Below are positions 53,669 through 64,000 of a stretch of 64,000 nt of DNA, piece by piece (positions within the stretch are counted from its first letter, which is position 1; each line of letters opens with the position of its first letter). The position numbers and the translations under genes were made by a program. The stretch spans positions 248,001-312,000 of the forward strand of contig JAHLEZ010000039.1 in NCBI GenBank assembly GCA_020726505.1, given 5' to 3'. The stretch comes from Leptodontidium sp. MPI-SDFR-AT-0119 (Eukaryota > Ascomycota > Leotiomycetes > Helotiales > Leptodontidiaceae). The notes beneath the pieces were generated by a model. It was not told where the DNA came from. It did not search any database and worked only from the letters and a program-made list of their open reading frames with translations.

Positions 53669-55839
53669 TGGATCATGTTGAACGCAGCCACCTGAAATGA
53701 AAAGATCCACAGGGCAAGATAGAGTGCTGTCAGCCAACGTGTAAGTCTCTGGGGCTTGTTCTCAAACACTTGCAAGATTTCAAAGGCCTTGTACAAACAG
53801 TGCACGACATCAAGCTTCGGGAATCAAGGTTTGTGCGTTCCACAAAATAGATTGTTGTGTTCCCTTTCATACATAAATCTCCTGTTATTCGTGTTTGCTA
53901 TGTCTGAGTGTGGGGTTTCGAATCAGATTCAATTAGGCATTGGCTTTGACTACCGTGACTCCCACTCCAATAGCAAACCATCAATACGGGAGGTGTGCAA
54001 GTACCTTACTCAATACATAATTGCGAGGTTCTCTTCGGGAAAGAAGTCGCTTGCCTTCGAACTCTAGGTACAGGCCACGATCTGCAGTGCTCACATTCGC
54101 TTTCACTCTCGGGATGATCGAGCCGGTGCTCGATTTCTAGCTCAGGATTCCCTTGCGTCACAAAAGGGATACGCCGCAAGACAAGCTGTGATCTTCCTCC
54201 ATTTTCAGCCCGGTGATATTGATTTGGCGAGCTTCTTCTATTGCCAGCCCGGTGATGCTTAATTATCTTCCTTCTCCCTAATAAAACCACATCAGCTGTG
54301 ACACCGAATTGGCAATTGGTTTCCCTACCTGTATCCACAAGCACATCGATAGAAAATCGTTGTCCTTTCATCGGCACTTCGTAACTGCACAGCAGGCCAA
54401 GCCATCTCCTTTGCATTACAACGGGGGCATTCTCGTGAAATCGTCTGCGTGTCTTTGAAGTCTTCGCTGGTGAGCTGTTGGGTTTTCGAGGTGAGCTTTT
54501 CACGAAGGGCTCAAGGAAAGCTATTTGACGTCGTTGTCTTCTCAAAATGGTCGGTATCTGTAACCACTCCGATCAGTAAAGGCAGGAGATGAAAGAGAGA
54601 TTTACTTGCCTCTGTTGAAGCAGAAAACTTCTGAATCGTTGATTTCCAGATCGAGGGTCAGTTTGCGTTAAATAAGAAATTGTCGTGGGGGAATGTGCAT
54701 GAAGTTCTCGCTTAGGTTATTGTGTCAATGCTACATGCCGGGCAGTCCTTGGTCATAGGACGGACCGCCTACGGCATGTCATTTCGGCATTTCATGAAGG
54801 AGGCACACGAAATGATTAAATAGGTTATAATATTAACATAACCAATATCATTGCCGCAATATTTATCGCCTGTGGGCAAGATGCCGCAAGTGTTCTAAAG
54901 TCTGGATAGTCTTACCTCATAGTTGAGTTAGACGATATAACTAAGGAATTGGTATTAAGCTTATATTTCCCGTCATTGCTCGTCGGAAGCGTAGGCGACG
55001 AAACTAGATATCCGACGCAGAAAGAGGCTTTGGAATTAATTGGCTACTCTGGCGCGGGTAGAAAATAGGTGCTGGCAAAAACCGTAGTGGCAAAAACCGT
55101 AGTAGCTTTCGCATTGGCTTTAACATTAGCACTGTAAGTGCTATTGCAAATGACACATTTTCAGCAAGCCACCAGCGGCTAGCTCAAGGTAGCAAGCTGT
55201 AGTCGAACGAGACTTGTCTTATAGAGAAATTTTATGTTATTTATAGTTTTAATTTAATAGTTAAGTATTGTACTTCTCCAAGGAAAGAAGCTAAGCCTTG
55301 AATTAAAATTTGTTTATAAATAGTCTCGCTGTTAATTTTTCCCCTTCTTACTTTATTTATAATTTAGGTAATAGATATAATCATAAAGAGCCGGGTGCTA
55401 ATTACGTATCCCCTTCGGCAAAGAGAGAAATGATTTTTAAGCAAGATAATGAAAGTTAGAACAGTGAGAGTGGCATCGATAAGTCGGAGTAGGCGGATTT
55501 CCAGATTTGGCGATTAGCTTGGATAACCCGTGGTCAACTACTAATGAGCAAGCTAGGCTGCTTAGTGTGTTCTCAAATATAAAGTCAATGTTGAAATTAG
55601 CTTTAGCTTATACTTATTTTCAAAAGTTCGCAGGACGGTGCAGACCCACATATTAATACCTTGTTAAATAGCAAATTATCTTAAGATTAGTTAGATAACA
55701 GATAGGTGTACATTAACGGCTTAAAATTGCTAGAACAGAAAATATGTTTAAAGAGGTAATCGTATTATACGCTGCTTGTGGAAAGAGCTAGCAGCCTTAC
55801 CTTGCGAGAAGAGATTTTGCGTTGATGGAGTGTGGTAAT
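53669..55839. other. Gene-poor, partly AT-rich region
   Basis: A minus-strand frame (54545-54006) lacks an ATG start; it could follow a GC-AG intron near 54600, but no domain is recognisable. From 54.8 to 55.8 kb the DNA is AT-rich with stops in all frames and a small direct repeat (GGCAAAAACCGTAGT twice near 55075). It looks like old transposon debris. Confidence 0.4.
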
Positions 55840-55890
55840 TGTTACGGCTGGCAATAGGTTGATACGGCGAGTTGACTCTAGCTTCGTATT
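55840..55890 (+). repeat. Fragment of LTR C upstream of COG5
   Basis: TGTTACGGCTGGCAATAGGT and the following GATACGGCGAGTTGACTCTAGC match the first 50 bases of the repeat starting at 13115 with about three mismatches. Similarity then stops. It is truncated about 120 bases before the COG5 start codon. Confidence 0.8.
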
Positions 55891-56007
55891 GCTGTAGCCG
55901 AAGCCGGGCCGTTCAGTGCCGATTCCGATGACAGAGCAGGGGAGCTTGAACCGCAACTTCGTCCCCCCCCCCCCCATCAAGAGCCTCAACCCCTCCAACC
56001 CTTCACA

Positions 56008-57366
56008 ATGAACCCCGCAGACGACGCCTATATTGACTATGAGACCTTCCTCTCTCCAACATTTTCTCCAGCCTTGTTCGCAAACAATCTGGTCATTGGT
56101 ACCAACAATCCCACCGATACACCCCTCGATCTGTCCACGCCTCTATCCAGAGTACTGTTCGACTCCCAGGAGATAAATACGCATATCGACACCCTCACCA
56201 CCAAGAGCGCCCTCCCTCTACTCTCTCATACCCACGAACAGACCGCATCAAGTGCTCGAATAGTGCAGGAGATCGATTTGCAGGTTGCGAGCTTGAATGA
56301 CGGATACAAGAGGCTAGAGAAGGAAGTGCTAGTCCGGTATGAGACTGCGGAGGAGGTACAGGTAGTAGCTGGCAGATTATGGGAAACCATAAGATTGGGT
56401 CGGTCTGTAGGAAGATGTCTACAATTGGGAAGGCAGCTTGAGATTCAGCTTGCAGAGGTGGTCGGGACAGGCAATCCAGTCAAGGTCCAGGGCCAGAAAG
56501 AAGATCATAGGGCCTTGGTACGGTGTTCCAGCACTCTACTCAGTTTACGGGAACTGTTCTCAAAGAAAGGAGAAGGAGAGGAGGGGCATGGCTTGGAGAA
56601 AGTGGATGCTGTACGGATGTTGCAGAATTCCATCATCAATCCTGCTGAACGATCCATCCTCACGAAATCTCAGCAGATAGTACGGGAGTTCTCAATGAGT
56701 ACCCTTTCCAATGGAGCGAATACAACCACTTTCGCTCAAACCGCTGATACGAAATCACGAACTACTTCGGCGTTGATGTCACTGTACCTCCTTTCGCCGT
56801 TGCCAGACACGTCAAGAATCGGAGCAAAGCGGATGGATAGGTGGGAACCGGACCTGTTGATACACTCCTTGCAAGACTATCTACGCACCGCTCTTACTTC
56901 TTCACTTGCATCTCTTGCTCGTGCTCTCGCGACGTTACCTACTCTTGATAGAACACTTCTTGAAGTTTCTGCTCGATGTCAAAACATCCTTGCTCTGGAA
57001 TCTTTACTCTTGTCAACTACCCCGCCTCCACATCCCACGCTTCCTATATCCGTCGCCCCTCTTAACTTCCTCCAGCCCCTGCTTGCGAGTTTGGAAACGG
57101 GGAGCCTGGCAAGTTACTTCTGGCGAACACTGGCTGGAGGGCTTAGTACGAAGGCTATGGAAATCGTGAACAAGGGAGGAGTGAGTGCGAGGACATTGAA
57201 GAGTAACAGGAATAGTGTGAAGGATGCTATTAGGGAGTGTGTGGTTCGAGGCAGTACGCCCCCGGCTGGAGCTGGTATCAAAGTGAAAGGAGAGAATGTT
57301 GAGAGGGCTTGGGAAAGAGAAATTGCAGTGATGGTCGGGAGCGTTGTTGGGGCTCTGGGGAGGTGA
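56008..57366 (+). CDS. COG5: Conserved oligomeric Golgi complex subunit 5
   Basis: Intronless, 452 residues. The N-terminal block DYETFLSPTFSPALFAN, followed by TDTPLDLSTPLSRVLFD, is the hallmark of Cog5. The long helical part with SALPLLSHTHEQ and IVQEIDLQVASLNDGYKRLE is the coiled-coil leg. The rest is helical with no gaps. COG tethers vesicles in retrograde transport within the Golgi; Cog5 belongs to lobe B with subunits 6, 7 and 8. The protein is cytosolic and peripheral on Golgi membranes. The short promoter space contains a C-run (about 55964-55977) and the LTR C fragment. Confidence 0.92.
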   Translation: MNPADDAYIDYETFLSPTFSPALFANNLVIGTNNPTDTPLDLSTPLSRVLFDSQEINTHIDTLTTKSALPLLSHTHEQTASSARIVQEIDLQVASLNDGYKRLEKEVLVRYETAEEVQVVAGRLWETIRLGRSVGRCLQLGRQLEIQLAEVVGTGNPVKVQGQKEDHRALVRCSSTLLSLRELFSKKGEGEEGHGLEKVDAVRMLQNSIINPAERSILTKSQQIVREFSMSTLSNGANTTTFAQTADTKSRTTSALMSLYLLSPLPDTSRIGAKRMDRWEPDLLIHSLQDYLRTALTSSLASLARALATLPTLDRTLLEVSARCQNILALESLLLSTTPPPHPTLPISVAPLNFLQPLLASLETGSLASYFWRTLAGGLSTKAMEIVNKGGVSARTLKSNRNSVKDAIRECVVRGSTPPAGAGIKVKGENVERAWEREIAVMVGSVVGALGR

Positions 57367-58163
57367 GGCCGACTGGATGTAGTCTTGTTCGTGTTTTCTT
57401 CCATGGAAGAGGCAAGTGCTGGAGATGAAGCTCTGTTACCAGGACCATGCTCTGGCCGACGACCCCCACCCCATATGTTAAATCATGATAATCTACTACT
57501 CAAGGGGTTGATACTCAAACATCATAGAAGCTCGTTCTTCATTCCCCTTTCAAGCTCCATCAACCATATAGTTTCCGCTGGTTCTCGTCCAATTGGTCCA
57601 ACTTAGCTCCGTGACAGTTCAACAGCACATCCTGTCACTCGTCAACATCATTAAGTAGCCGCACATTTACAGTGAAATGGGGGAACTTCAAGGATGCCTC
57701 TCTGCGAATCAGCTTACACGTCACCCTTTGATTCCATGCTCCATTCTTCTAAGTCTAATGTCTATTTCTGAATCCTTCTTCCTGCTGGCAAATCTCATAC
57801 AGTCGTCCATCCATCCTCTTTTGACAGCTTTCTGTCTAGAAATCAAAAATTGAACACAGTTTGTTCTAGCACAATCTATAGCTTCGTCTCAAGTCCCTCC
57901 CTCTTTCATGGCAAAGAGCCAAAACGATTCTTGTCGCGCCGGGTTGTTGAACTGTTGGCGAGCGGAGCCGAGCCCATGGTCAGCACAGACATCTTCAAGG
58001 TGAGTCGGGGTCATCCTCCAGAACTGCCAATAAATACGGCCTCAGATGCTTTGGGTAGTGGACTTGGGCGGTCAAGCAGGGGTGGGAATTCAGTCCCTAA
58101 ATTATGCTTTTCCGCCAGTAACAATCCACTCCGAAAATAAGAAGTCATCCTCATCGAATTCGT
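57367..58163. other. Intergenic between convergent genes
   Basis: 3' ends of COG5 and the fucosyltransferase-like gene. The frame 57850-58140 (+) has no motif. Confidence 0.4.
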
Positions 58164-59609
58164 TCACGGCCAGAGACGACATGCATATTCAAGGTATTGC
58201 TTGACGGTCCCATACACCTGACTCAATTCATCTGACATCAATTGAGGCCCATTGAGATGATCCCTCTGCTTGGCTAATTGATGCCTCCACAAGGCAATAT
58301 TCCAGGCGAAGCTCGAATGTCCAACACCAGCAAAATCGGAAGATTTCAACAGAACGAGGTAATCTACCAGAGCTTGCTGATCGAATGTGAAAGCTTCCAA
58401 CTTCACTTTGTCCTCTCCTCCCAGCAGCTGATGTTTTGTCGTCACACTCAAGTTGTAAGCTTTCGCATCATCTGCAAATCTGGCGATCTCATCCACATTT
58501 CCAGAGGCCACATACATGACAGTTACACCAGACGAAGCTGCTTGCGTCAGGTAACTGGTGGATTGTGTCTCGTACTTGGAGTAATTGTACAGCGATGGGG
58601 GCCATCCTTGCTGCGAATCTCTCTCAGTTCGCAAGTGTACTCCAAATAATGTCTGGTTCCAAATTGGGCTCCGGAAGTCTCCATGCAAGCTGTATTTCCG
58701 CACCAGGTTCCGCAATGTCTTTGTTGCAACCAGCCGTGTATCCTGGCGGAACTTGAGAACTCTTCCAAAGTCCAGTGCAAACTGCTCTGGGTCTGAGTAT
58801 ATGGGATACTGGAGATACGATCGATCCAGGTCGATGACCGGCTTCTGCAGATCTGTGGTATTCGCCAACCATTGGTAGAACCTCTCCCTCCACTATTCGG
58901 GGTGGTCTATATCCTCTGGTGTGATCTCCTCCGATATGGTCTCTGGTGTAACGAATATAGGGGTGGTGCCGTTCGAGTCGATTCCATTAAGGATTCGTAA
59001 TTGCGGGCAGGAAAGGCGAAGAGACTCGACAAAATGGGGCTCGTCGAACAAGTAGTCGAAAGACGTCCTTTCCCTATTCCAAATGTCTGCAATGTTGGCT
59101 GGATTACGCAGAATCATCCTGGGCATCGTCATAGCTGCGCCTGCTGAGATGGCATAGCGAAGGCGGTTGAGGATCGAATTCCGCTGATTTCCTACTCCCC
59201 CGCCAGAATTGTTGCATGTGAATGTGAGATTGGCGTTCCACTCTGTCTTCGCGCATACTGAACGAATAGCTTCGGAGTCGAGAGGTGGCTCGTCGAAGAT
59301 ATCCAGTTGTTGTTCGAGCCAATTCTATGAGGACGTTGACGTCGCGTCTTGTGGAACAGCCGCAGCTGCATCGTGAAGCTCCCACGGAACTCGCAGTGGA
59401 CTGTAGGGATGATTGAAGGAGAGATAAAACCACAGGAAGCAGAGGCAGGTGACTGATGCCAGCATTAGTTTACGGCCATTGTAGGGCCGCGATAGTCGGA
59501 AAGGTGCCAACGCCATGCTGGTGTACCGAAGACGATCGTGGGAGCGATGTCCCCAGAAGATGGAGATTCGCCGCCTTGGCGCTTGCTGGGGCTCCAGGGT
59601 AGTGACCAC
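58164..59609 (-). pseudogene. O-fucosyltransferase-like type II membrane protein with two in-frame TAG codons
   Basis: One minus-strand frame runs from 59609 to 58164 (482 codons) broken only by TAG at 59327-59325 and 58895-58893. A Met at about 59516 (MALAPFRLSRPYNGRK) may be the true start. A signal anchor follows (LMLASVTCLCFLWFYLSF). Then come FTCNNSGGGVGNQRNSILNR with LRYAISAGAAM, a GDP-sugar-binding-like start seen in fucosyltransferase-like proteins. LFGVHLRTERD is a HxRxE/D-type motif of that fold. VVLLKSSDFAGVGHSSFAWNIALWR-type text closes it. No splice pair removes the stops in frame. Both TAGs could come from CAG by a CpA to TpA change, the RIP signature. Golgi lumen location would be expected if it were read through. 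Confidence 0.72.
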
Positions 59610-59982
59610 TACCGCTACCCTTACCCAGACCCAAGTCCCTAGAATGTCAGTGGGGAATAGGATTTACATAGGCATCTGGTGAGCTGACCCACGGGCACTA
59701 GTCACTAACGAACAACACCTGCCTTCCTTCAGGCAGTGCAGTGTGCTTTCGACCTCAATTTCTGCAAAATGTCAATCTCGGCTTGGAGTCAAGCTGAATG
59801 AACCTCAGTAATCAAACGTGCCGCATCCAAGTCTTAACATCGAACTTTGAACAGATAAGCCTGGAAATTTTGAAGAAAGAAGCTGGGCTCTCTGGTTCCA
59901 GTGAAGGGGCTCCAGGCTTGTCTCCCAATATGCCAGCGCAGGTCGTCGTCATTCCCTAAGTTGTCTCTGCATTGCTACACTG
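59610..59982. other. Intergenic
   Basis: Promoter of the fucosyltransferase-like gene and 3' end of the MFS gene. Nothing else is seen. Confidence 0.4.
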
Positions 59983-61654
59983 CTAGAGCTCTCTAGCTTG
60001 TACAAGATCCTTCTCGAAATTTCTGCATTTTGCGTCGCTGCACAATTCCGTTTCCTGTCCTCCTTTGAGTACCACTCCAGTCTCAGCGTCGGCATGGTAT
60101 GATGCCTCCGGTGACTTCTGTTCCGCCCCTCTATTCTCGTTGGGTCTCGAATCTCTTGCCCCGATTATCTCTCCATCAGACTCTTCATCTAGCTTCTTAT
60201 CCTCTGTCTTGTGTCCCCCAAAAATGGCAAGGATACCAAGATCATATGTAACCAGCAATGAACCCGCCAATACAAAGGACACCCAAATCATATTCTTTCC
60301 AGCCAGCACGCCAGTGAGGAGAGGACTCAAACTCGATAGAGACGATCTAGAGATATTTACTAATCCCATCATGGCGGTACGTTCATGAGGTTCCACGATG
60401 CCTGCCAGAAATGCAGACCTAGGCGGAGTATCCATCGACTGTGTGCAGGATCGGAGAACAAGGAAAACGATAGAGACTTTAACTGATCGAGGAGCAGGTA
60501 TCAACGAGAGGAATATCGCCGAAGGTAGATGAGCAAAGACCATAGTCTAAAAATGTTAGCTTGAGTGGTGATGGGAATCGGTCAAACCTACCTTGATGTT
60601 TCCAAATCTCCTCGCTAATGCCGCTGCAAACAACATGGAAATAGCAGCAACGAATGTTGTAATGAAAAACAAAGTTCCGATTTTGCTTTCTGGGAGATCG
60701 AATTTGTCATGGAAGAAGTAAGTAATCCATGATCTGAAAGGGTCAGCTGAGAATCTTGAAGTGTTGAGTGCGGACTTACAGTGGCGTTAGATTACTGCCA
60801 AAAGACTCCAAAGCAAAGAGCGCACATAACTTGACGACAACGAGCTTGCTTCTGCGACTGAACCTAGGCATCTTGGATAGAATGAAGCTCCTCTTCTGTT
60901 TCTCTCCTCCAGTCGACAGCGTATTCACATCCTCAATCGACAGAAGCTCCTCTAGCTCACATGCTTTGCTCAGGGATAGGACGACACATATCATCACCAC
61001 CCCAAGCCCAGCATACACAAAGAAGATCACCCTGTACGCCCGTATCGGCTCCCATTCTAAATGTTCCATCATGAATTCCAGTATCCACCCACATACACCC
61101 ATGCCGAAGGCAGATCCCGCAGCACCAAGCAAAGAGTACCAAGCATATATATCTCCTCGTTTTGACTCCGGCGTAAGATGTGCGATGGTTGATTCTTCGA
61201 TAGATCGGAAAGGCCCTACCTCATTGCCGCTGCAATAGTCAGTGAGTATTTCTCCAGCACCTCTCGACCCGACTTACCTTGGACTTATTACTCCAACAAC
61301 GGCAGCAATCAGCAAAGCCCAGTAGTTCCCTACTAATGCGAAGACGACGCCCGAAATGGTCATTAACACAGCACCAAGAACTAGGATTGCTCTTCTTCCC
61401 AAAGCATCTGCAAAGATGGTCAAGACAAAACTGAGAACTGTACTGCCAATGAGCGTGAGGGTCATGAATAGACCAATTCGTGATTTGGAAATCTCCAGAG
61501 CAGATAAATAAGAAACAAGAATGAGTGTGGTGCTGCCATAACCAAAAAGACGAACAAAACGTTGGAGGCAAAGAAGTTTGGCATCGAGGGGCGAACTCCA
61601 AAGAGAGACAAGTCCAACCTCCTCGAGTGCCTTGAATAAGTATCGTGAAAACAT
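59983..61654 (-). CDS. Major facilitator superfamily transporter
   Basis: Four exons on the minus strand, 61654-61278, 61229-60780, 60733-60592 and 60546-59983, join in frame to 510 residues. All donors are GTAAGT or GTAGGT. Twelve hydrophobic segments can be placed. The loop 2-3 motif is FADALGRRAIL (the MFS D-x-x-G-R-R type), and a matching loop in the second half is ALARRFGN. The long central loop holds charged residues (around ELEELLSIEDVN). The acidic, polar C-terminal tail is cytosolic. Residues such as RGDIYAWY and DTPPRSAFLAGIVEPHERTAMMG are conserved-looking in a branch of fungal MFS proteins. The substrate is unknown. Confidence 0.88.
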
Positions 61655-62740
61655 GACGAGAAAAAAGGTTGAAAGGGGGCGACGAGTCCATTCTGAAAAT
61701 GACCTAGCAGTCCTTTACATATAAAAGGTATATTCGAGTCAACGTGCATTCAAGACATCGGTTTCCCCGTGGACAACTATTTTCACTTCGCTATGTCAAT
61801 AAATTGGTCACAACTCCTCATTTATGGATCATTCTTCTTCGTGGCTTGCTGAGAAGTTTCAATGAAGCAGTTGATAGCGAAGGGTTTGACCATGTGCCGC
61901 CTGTTTCAGCATCCCCTACGCCTCTATCCCGGTATAGTGGATAGGAAATGGAGAAATGGACTTCTGGAATGGGATCGCTCGCGTGCGTGGTTGCCGGAAC
62001 TAGTGGAGGCTGAAAGAGTGGATTTAGGGGGAGGGTCAAGTCGCAACGCCACATCCAATCGAGCCCCCTTCGCTACACCAGACGGCAAAGTCTCAGCTGG
62101 AAAAGTCTCCGGATCATTTTCTGATTTCCCTAAGAGAAGACTGCAATTACTTGTTCCGGAAACAGGGACCGTATCGCTCGTTCGGTTTCTTTAGTCTAGA
62201 GAGGGTTATAATAATGAAACATGTGATGATACCGACACAGGTAACCCTTCTTTTTGGAAAGAAAACACTCTCCAACTAGTTCAATAGGGTAGTATCACGA
62301 ATAGCAAACACTTACAGACCCTTTTCGTGAATCTGAGACGTATCGACAAACAGGTTCTCCAAACATTGCAAAGTGACGCTGCCAGGTGACACACTGGCCC
62401 CTGGATCTATTCCACTCCTGTCACTTGTGGGACGGCAATCCAACTTTCTAAAGTCCTTCTCTTGACGAAGAATCTGGGGCCCAAGTCGCCACCAGCCAAA
62501 ACTGGTAATGCTGTAGAAGCAATTCAAGCAATCAACGTTCCGTCATTGTTCCATTGGATAATATTCCTTTGAAGACAATTTACTGTTGGAGTGTGCTCCA
62601 CAACGATAGAGGGCTGAGAAGTTCTGGACTCATTCGTGTTTGTTTATTCGAATATAGATAGAAGTGTTTCCGCAGACTTTCTTAGTCTATATACATTTCT
62701 CCAAGGCTTACGATCTCATTCAAAAGTCAATCGGAGCACC
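61655..62740. other. Intergenic
   Basis: Upstream regions of the MFS gene (minus) and the tubby-like gene (plus). Short frames (61744-61944, 61862-62194) have no motif. Confidence 0.4.
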
Positions 62741-63500
62741 ATGTGCTCCTCCTACACTGCGCCACCATCATTCACATACACTAAGAAATCAGCCTCTTCA
62801 AAAGTCAAAGGCGTCTCATTTTCCTCCGTTCGAACAATGGCATCAACTCTCTCAACAACATTCACACACTCCTCCACCTTTCCTCAAGAATTTGGTTTCT
62901 ACCGCACCCGGACTTCTGATCTTCTAGTGGCACTCTCATCCAACGATCCATTCCCCCTCTATTACATATCCACTTATGACGGTTCCCGCAGCAGCCAGCC
63001 CAACACAACGCTCTACAACGGCCCCAAAAGGAAGATCTATCCAACTCTTGCGACAGCACAATTCAATGGCTGGTCCGGCAGCCCTCAGATCACTCTCGGT
63101 TTGACAGAGTACGGCGCTGCGCCAACCGAGAATCTCCAAAGTGAGGGATCCTTCAACAGAATGCACTTTTTCTCCCTGTACTTGCCTCTATGTGGTGCAA
63201 GAGAGAGGTTCGAATGGAGGAGCAGCGGAGGAAAGGAGGTTCAGGGGTTTGGGACATGCGTCTGGGATGAAGTTGTTGAGAGTGAAGACTAACGAGATTG
63301 TGGCGGTGTATGCGAGAGTTTCGTGTGCGGTGAAGAAGAGGGGGAAGATAAAGTTTCTGACGGGAGAAGGCAGGAAGGGAGATGAACTAGGGAATGGGTT
63401 TGAGTTGGTGGCTGTTATGTCTTTAGTGTCGATTCTAGAAGTCGAGAGAAGGAATGGTGAGATTGGCGGTGTGCCGCAGTTGCTGTATTTTAAGTCTTAA
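62741..63500 (+). pseudogene. Tubby C-terminal/LURP-one-like protein, frameshifted
   Basis: From ATG 62741 (or the internal ATG 62837, MASTLSTTFTH) the frame gives a beta-rich protein: PLYYISTYDGSRSSQPNTTL and KRKIYPTLATAQF, then ERFEWRSSGGKEVQGFG. Near 63245, in a run of four G, the frame changes; the sequence continues one base on as HASGMKLLRVKTNEIVAVYA, then LVAVMSLVSILEVERR, to a stop at 63498-63500. The parts fit the LURP-one/tubby-like barrel of many small fungal proteins, with the FEWRxS strand before the break and the VAVY strand after. One G too many would explain it. It may be a sequencing or assembly error in a homopolymer, or a real recent mutation. Confidence 0.65.
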
Positions 63501-63803
63501 TGTCCATGTACGTCGAAGGCTGGAAGTTGGATGTGAATAGAGGCAAATATCCCGAATTTGATGGTGCTTTGATGTTTTTATGGAATCTTGTATAATCAAA
63601 TTTTCACATCTTGCGAATCTCTAATCATAGGTGTCCACACAACAGGACTATCAGAAGTTTCGGACACAATATCCCGAATTTTTTTCCACCCATGTTACTG
63701 GATTAATTCTGTGGGGGTACTAGCTAATAAATATATATTATTGAGTGGAATCCAGCGACTAGTACTTGACTCAACGGAAACTTGGAGCGGCATTGTGTGC
63801 TGT
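63501..63803. other. Intergenic
   Basis: AT-rich; no motif-bearing frame. Confidence 0.4.
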
Positions 63804-64000
63804 AATTGATGCCATGGGAGTCGCTCGGCTCTCCGAGGTTGACAAAACTCCCATATCAATTTCGGACTTCGCAAAAAAAAGGCCTCGAGCAGGTAGCTCT
63901 TACAATAGAAAATGAGCAGCTCATTACTCCCAATGGCAATCAGCATGAGTTGACGGCCCTGCGAAATGAGCTGGGTGATAGGTTGGAGTTAAGATCTCGT
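63804..64000 (+). CDS. Possible start of a gene running off the window
   Basis: An ATG at about 63810 opens a frame (GVARLSEVDKTPISISDF) that stops after an A8 run. One base over, a charged, heptad-like frame (LEQVALTIENEQL, ELTALRNELGDRLELRS) stays open to the window end. It may be a coiled-coil protein with an intron or an indel in the A-run. Very uncertain. Confidence 0.25.

Noticed and set aside
54006..54545. Minus-strand frame with a VLVDTG stretch resembling a retroviral-type aspartic protease
   Set aside because: The DTG is not followed by the usual small residue and the second hydrophobic-Gly motif is missing; the frame also lacks an ATG.

Overview
The window is nuclear DNA from a filamentous ascomycete (Pezizomycotina). 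Genes carry introns of about 45-60 bases with GT-AG borders, and the products are typically fungal: a Zn2Cys6 regulator, a glucosylceramide synthase, an Hce2-type secreted effector, a telomere-linked-helicase relic and a HET-domain fragment. A 20 kb block is AT-rich with stop codons everywhere, as expected from repeat-induced point mutation (RIP). The species cannot be named from the sequence.

Layout. 0.8-9.4 kb is an ordinary gene-rich arm: an Hce2 effector (+), a copper amine oxidase (-), a frameshifted 5-formyl-THF cyclo-ligase-like gene (+), a ceramide glucosyltransferase (+) and a Ser/Thr-rich single-pass wall protein (-). 10.0-12.2 kb is a decayed RecQ/TLH-type helicase gene (-). 12.2-33.2 kb is a nest of LTR retrotransposons whose borders and target-site duplications can be read: a solo LTR with GTATC duplications in the helicase relic, then an inverted LTR of the same family, split by a TGTTACG...CGTAACA solo LTR (TCACA duplications), which holds a Ty3/gypsy element (GCAGG duplications), which in turn holds a second, opposite gypsy element of 12.1 kb (ATAG on both sides).

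33.8-46.8 kb looks like a small aromatic-catabolism neighbourhood. A broken fumarylacetoacetase gene is divergent from an intact homogentisate 1,2-dioxygenase gene across a promoter filled by an inverted repeat. Beyond them lie a flavin-reductase-like protein, a YWTD beta-propeller, a second dioxygenase fragment, a HET fragment, a Zn2Cys6 transcription factor and a methyltransferase. Homogentisate dioxygenase and fumarylacetoacetase are non-adjacent steps of tyrosine/phenylalanine breakdown; the isomerase between them is not in this window. 48-51 kb holds a secreted SnoaL-like protein and an AIF-like oxidoreductase. 51.4-55.9 kb is gene-poor, with a mutated copy of the methyltransferase tail and dispersed repeats.

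56-63.5 kb returns to normal genes: COG5 of the Golgi tether, an O-fucosyltransferase-like gene with two in-frame TAG codons, an MFS transporter and a frameshifted tubby/LURP-like gene. Several otherwise well-preserved genes carry one single-base shift or stop each, so either recent gene decay or residual assembly errors must be considered. Intron borders were chosen by eye from splice signals and frame continuity. Family calls come from motif recognition, not from a database search.
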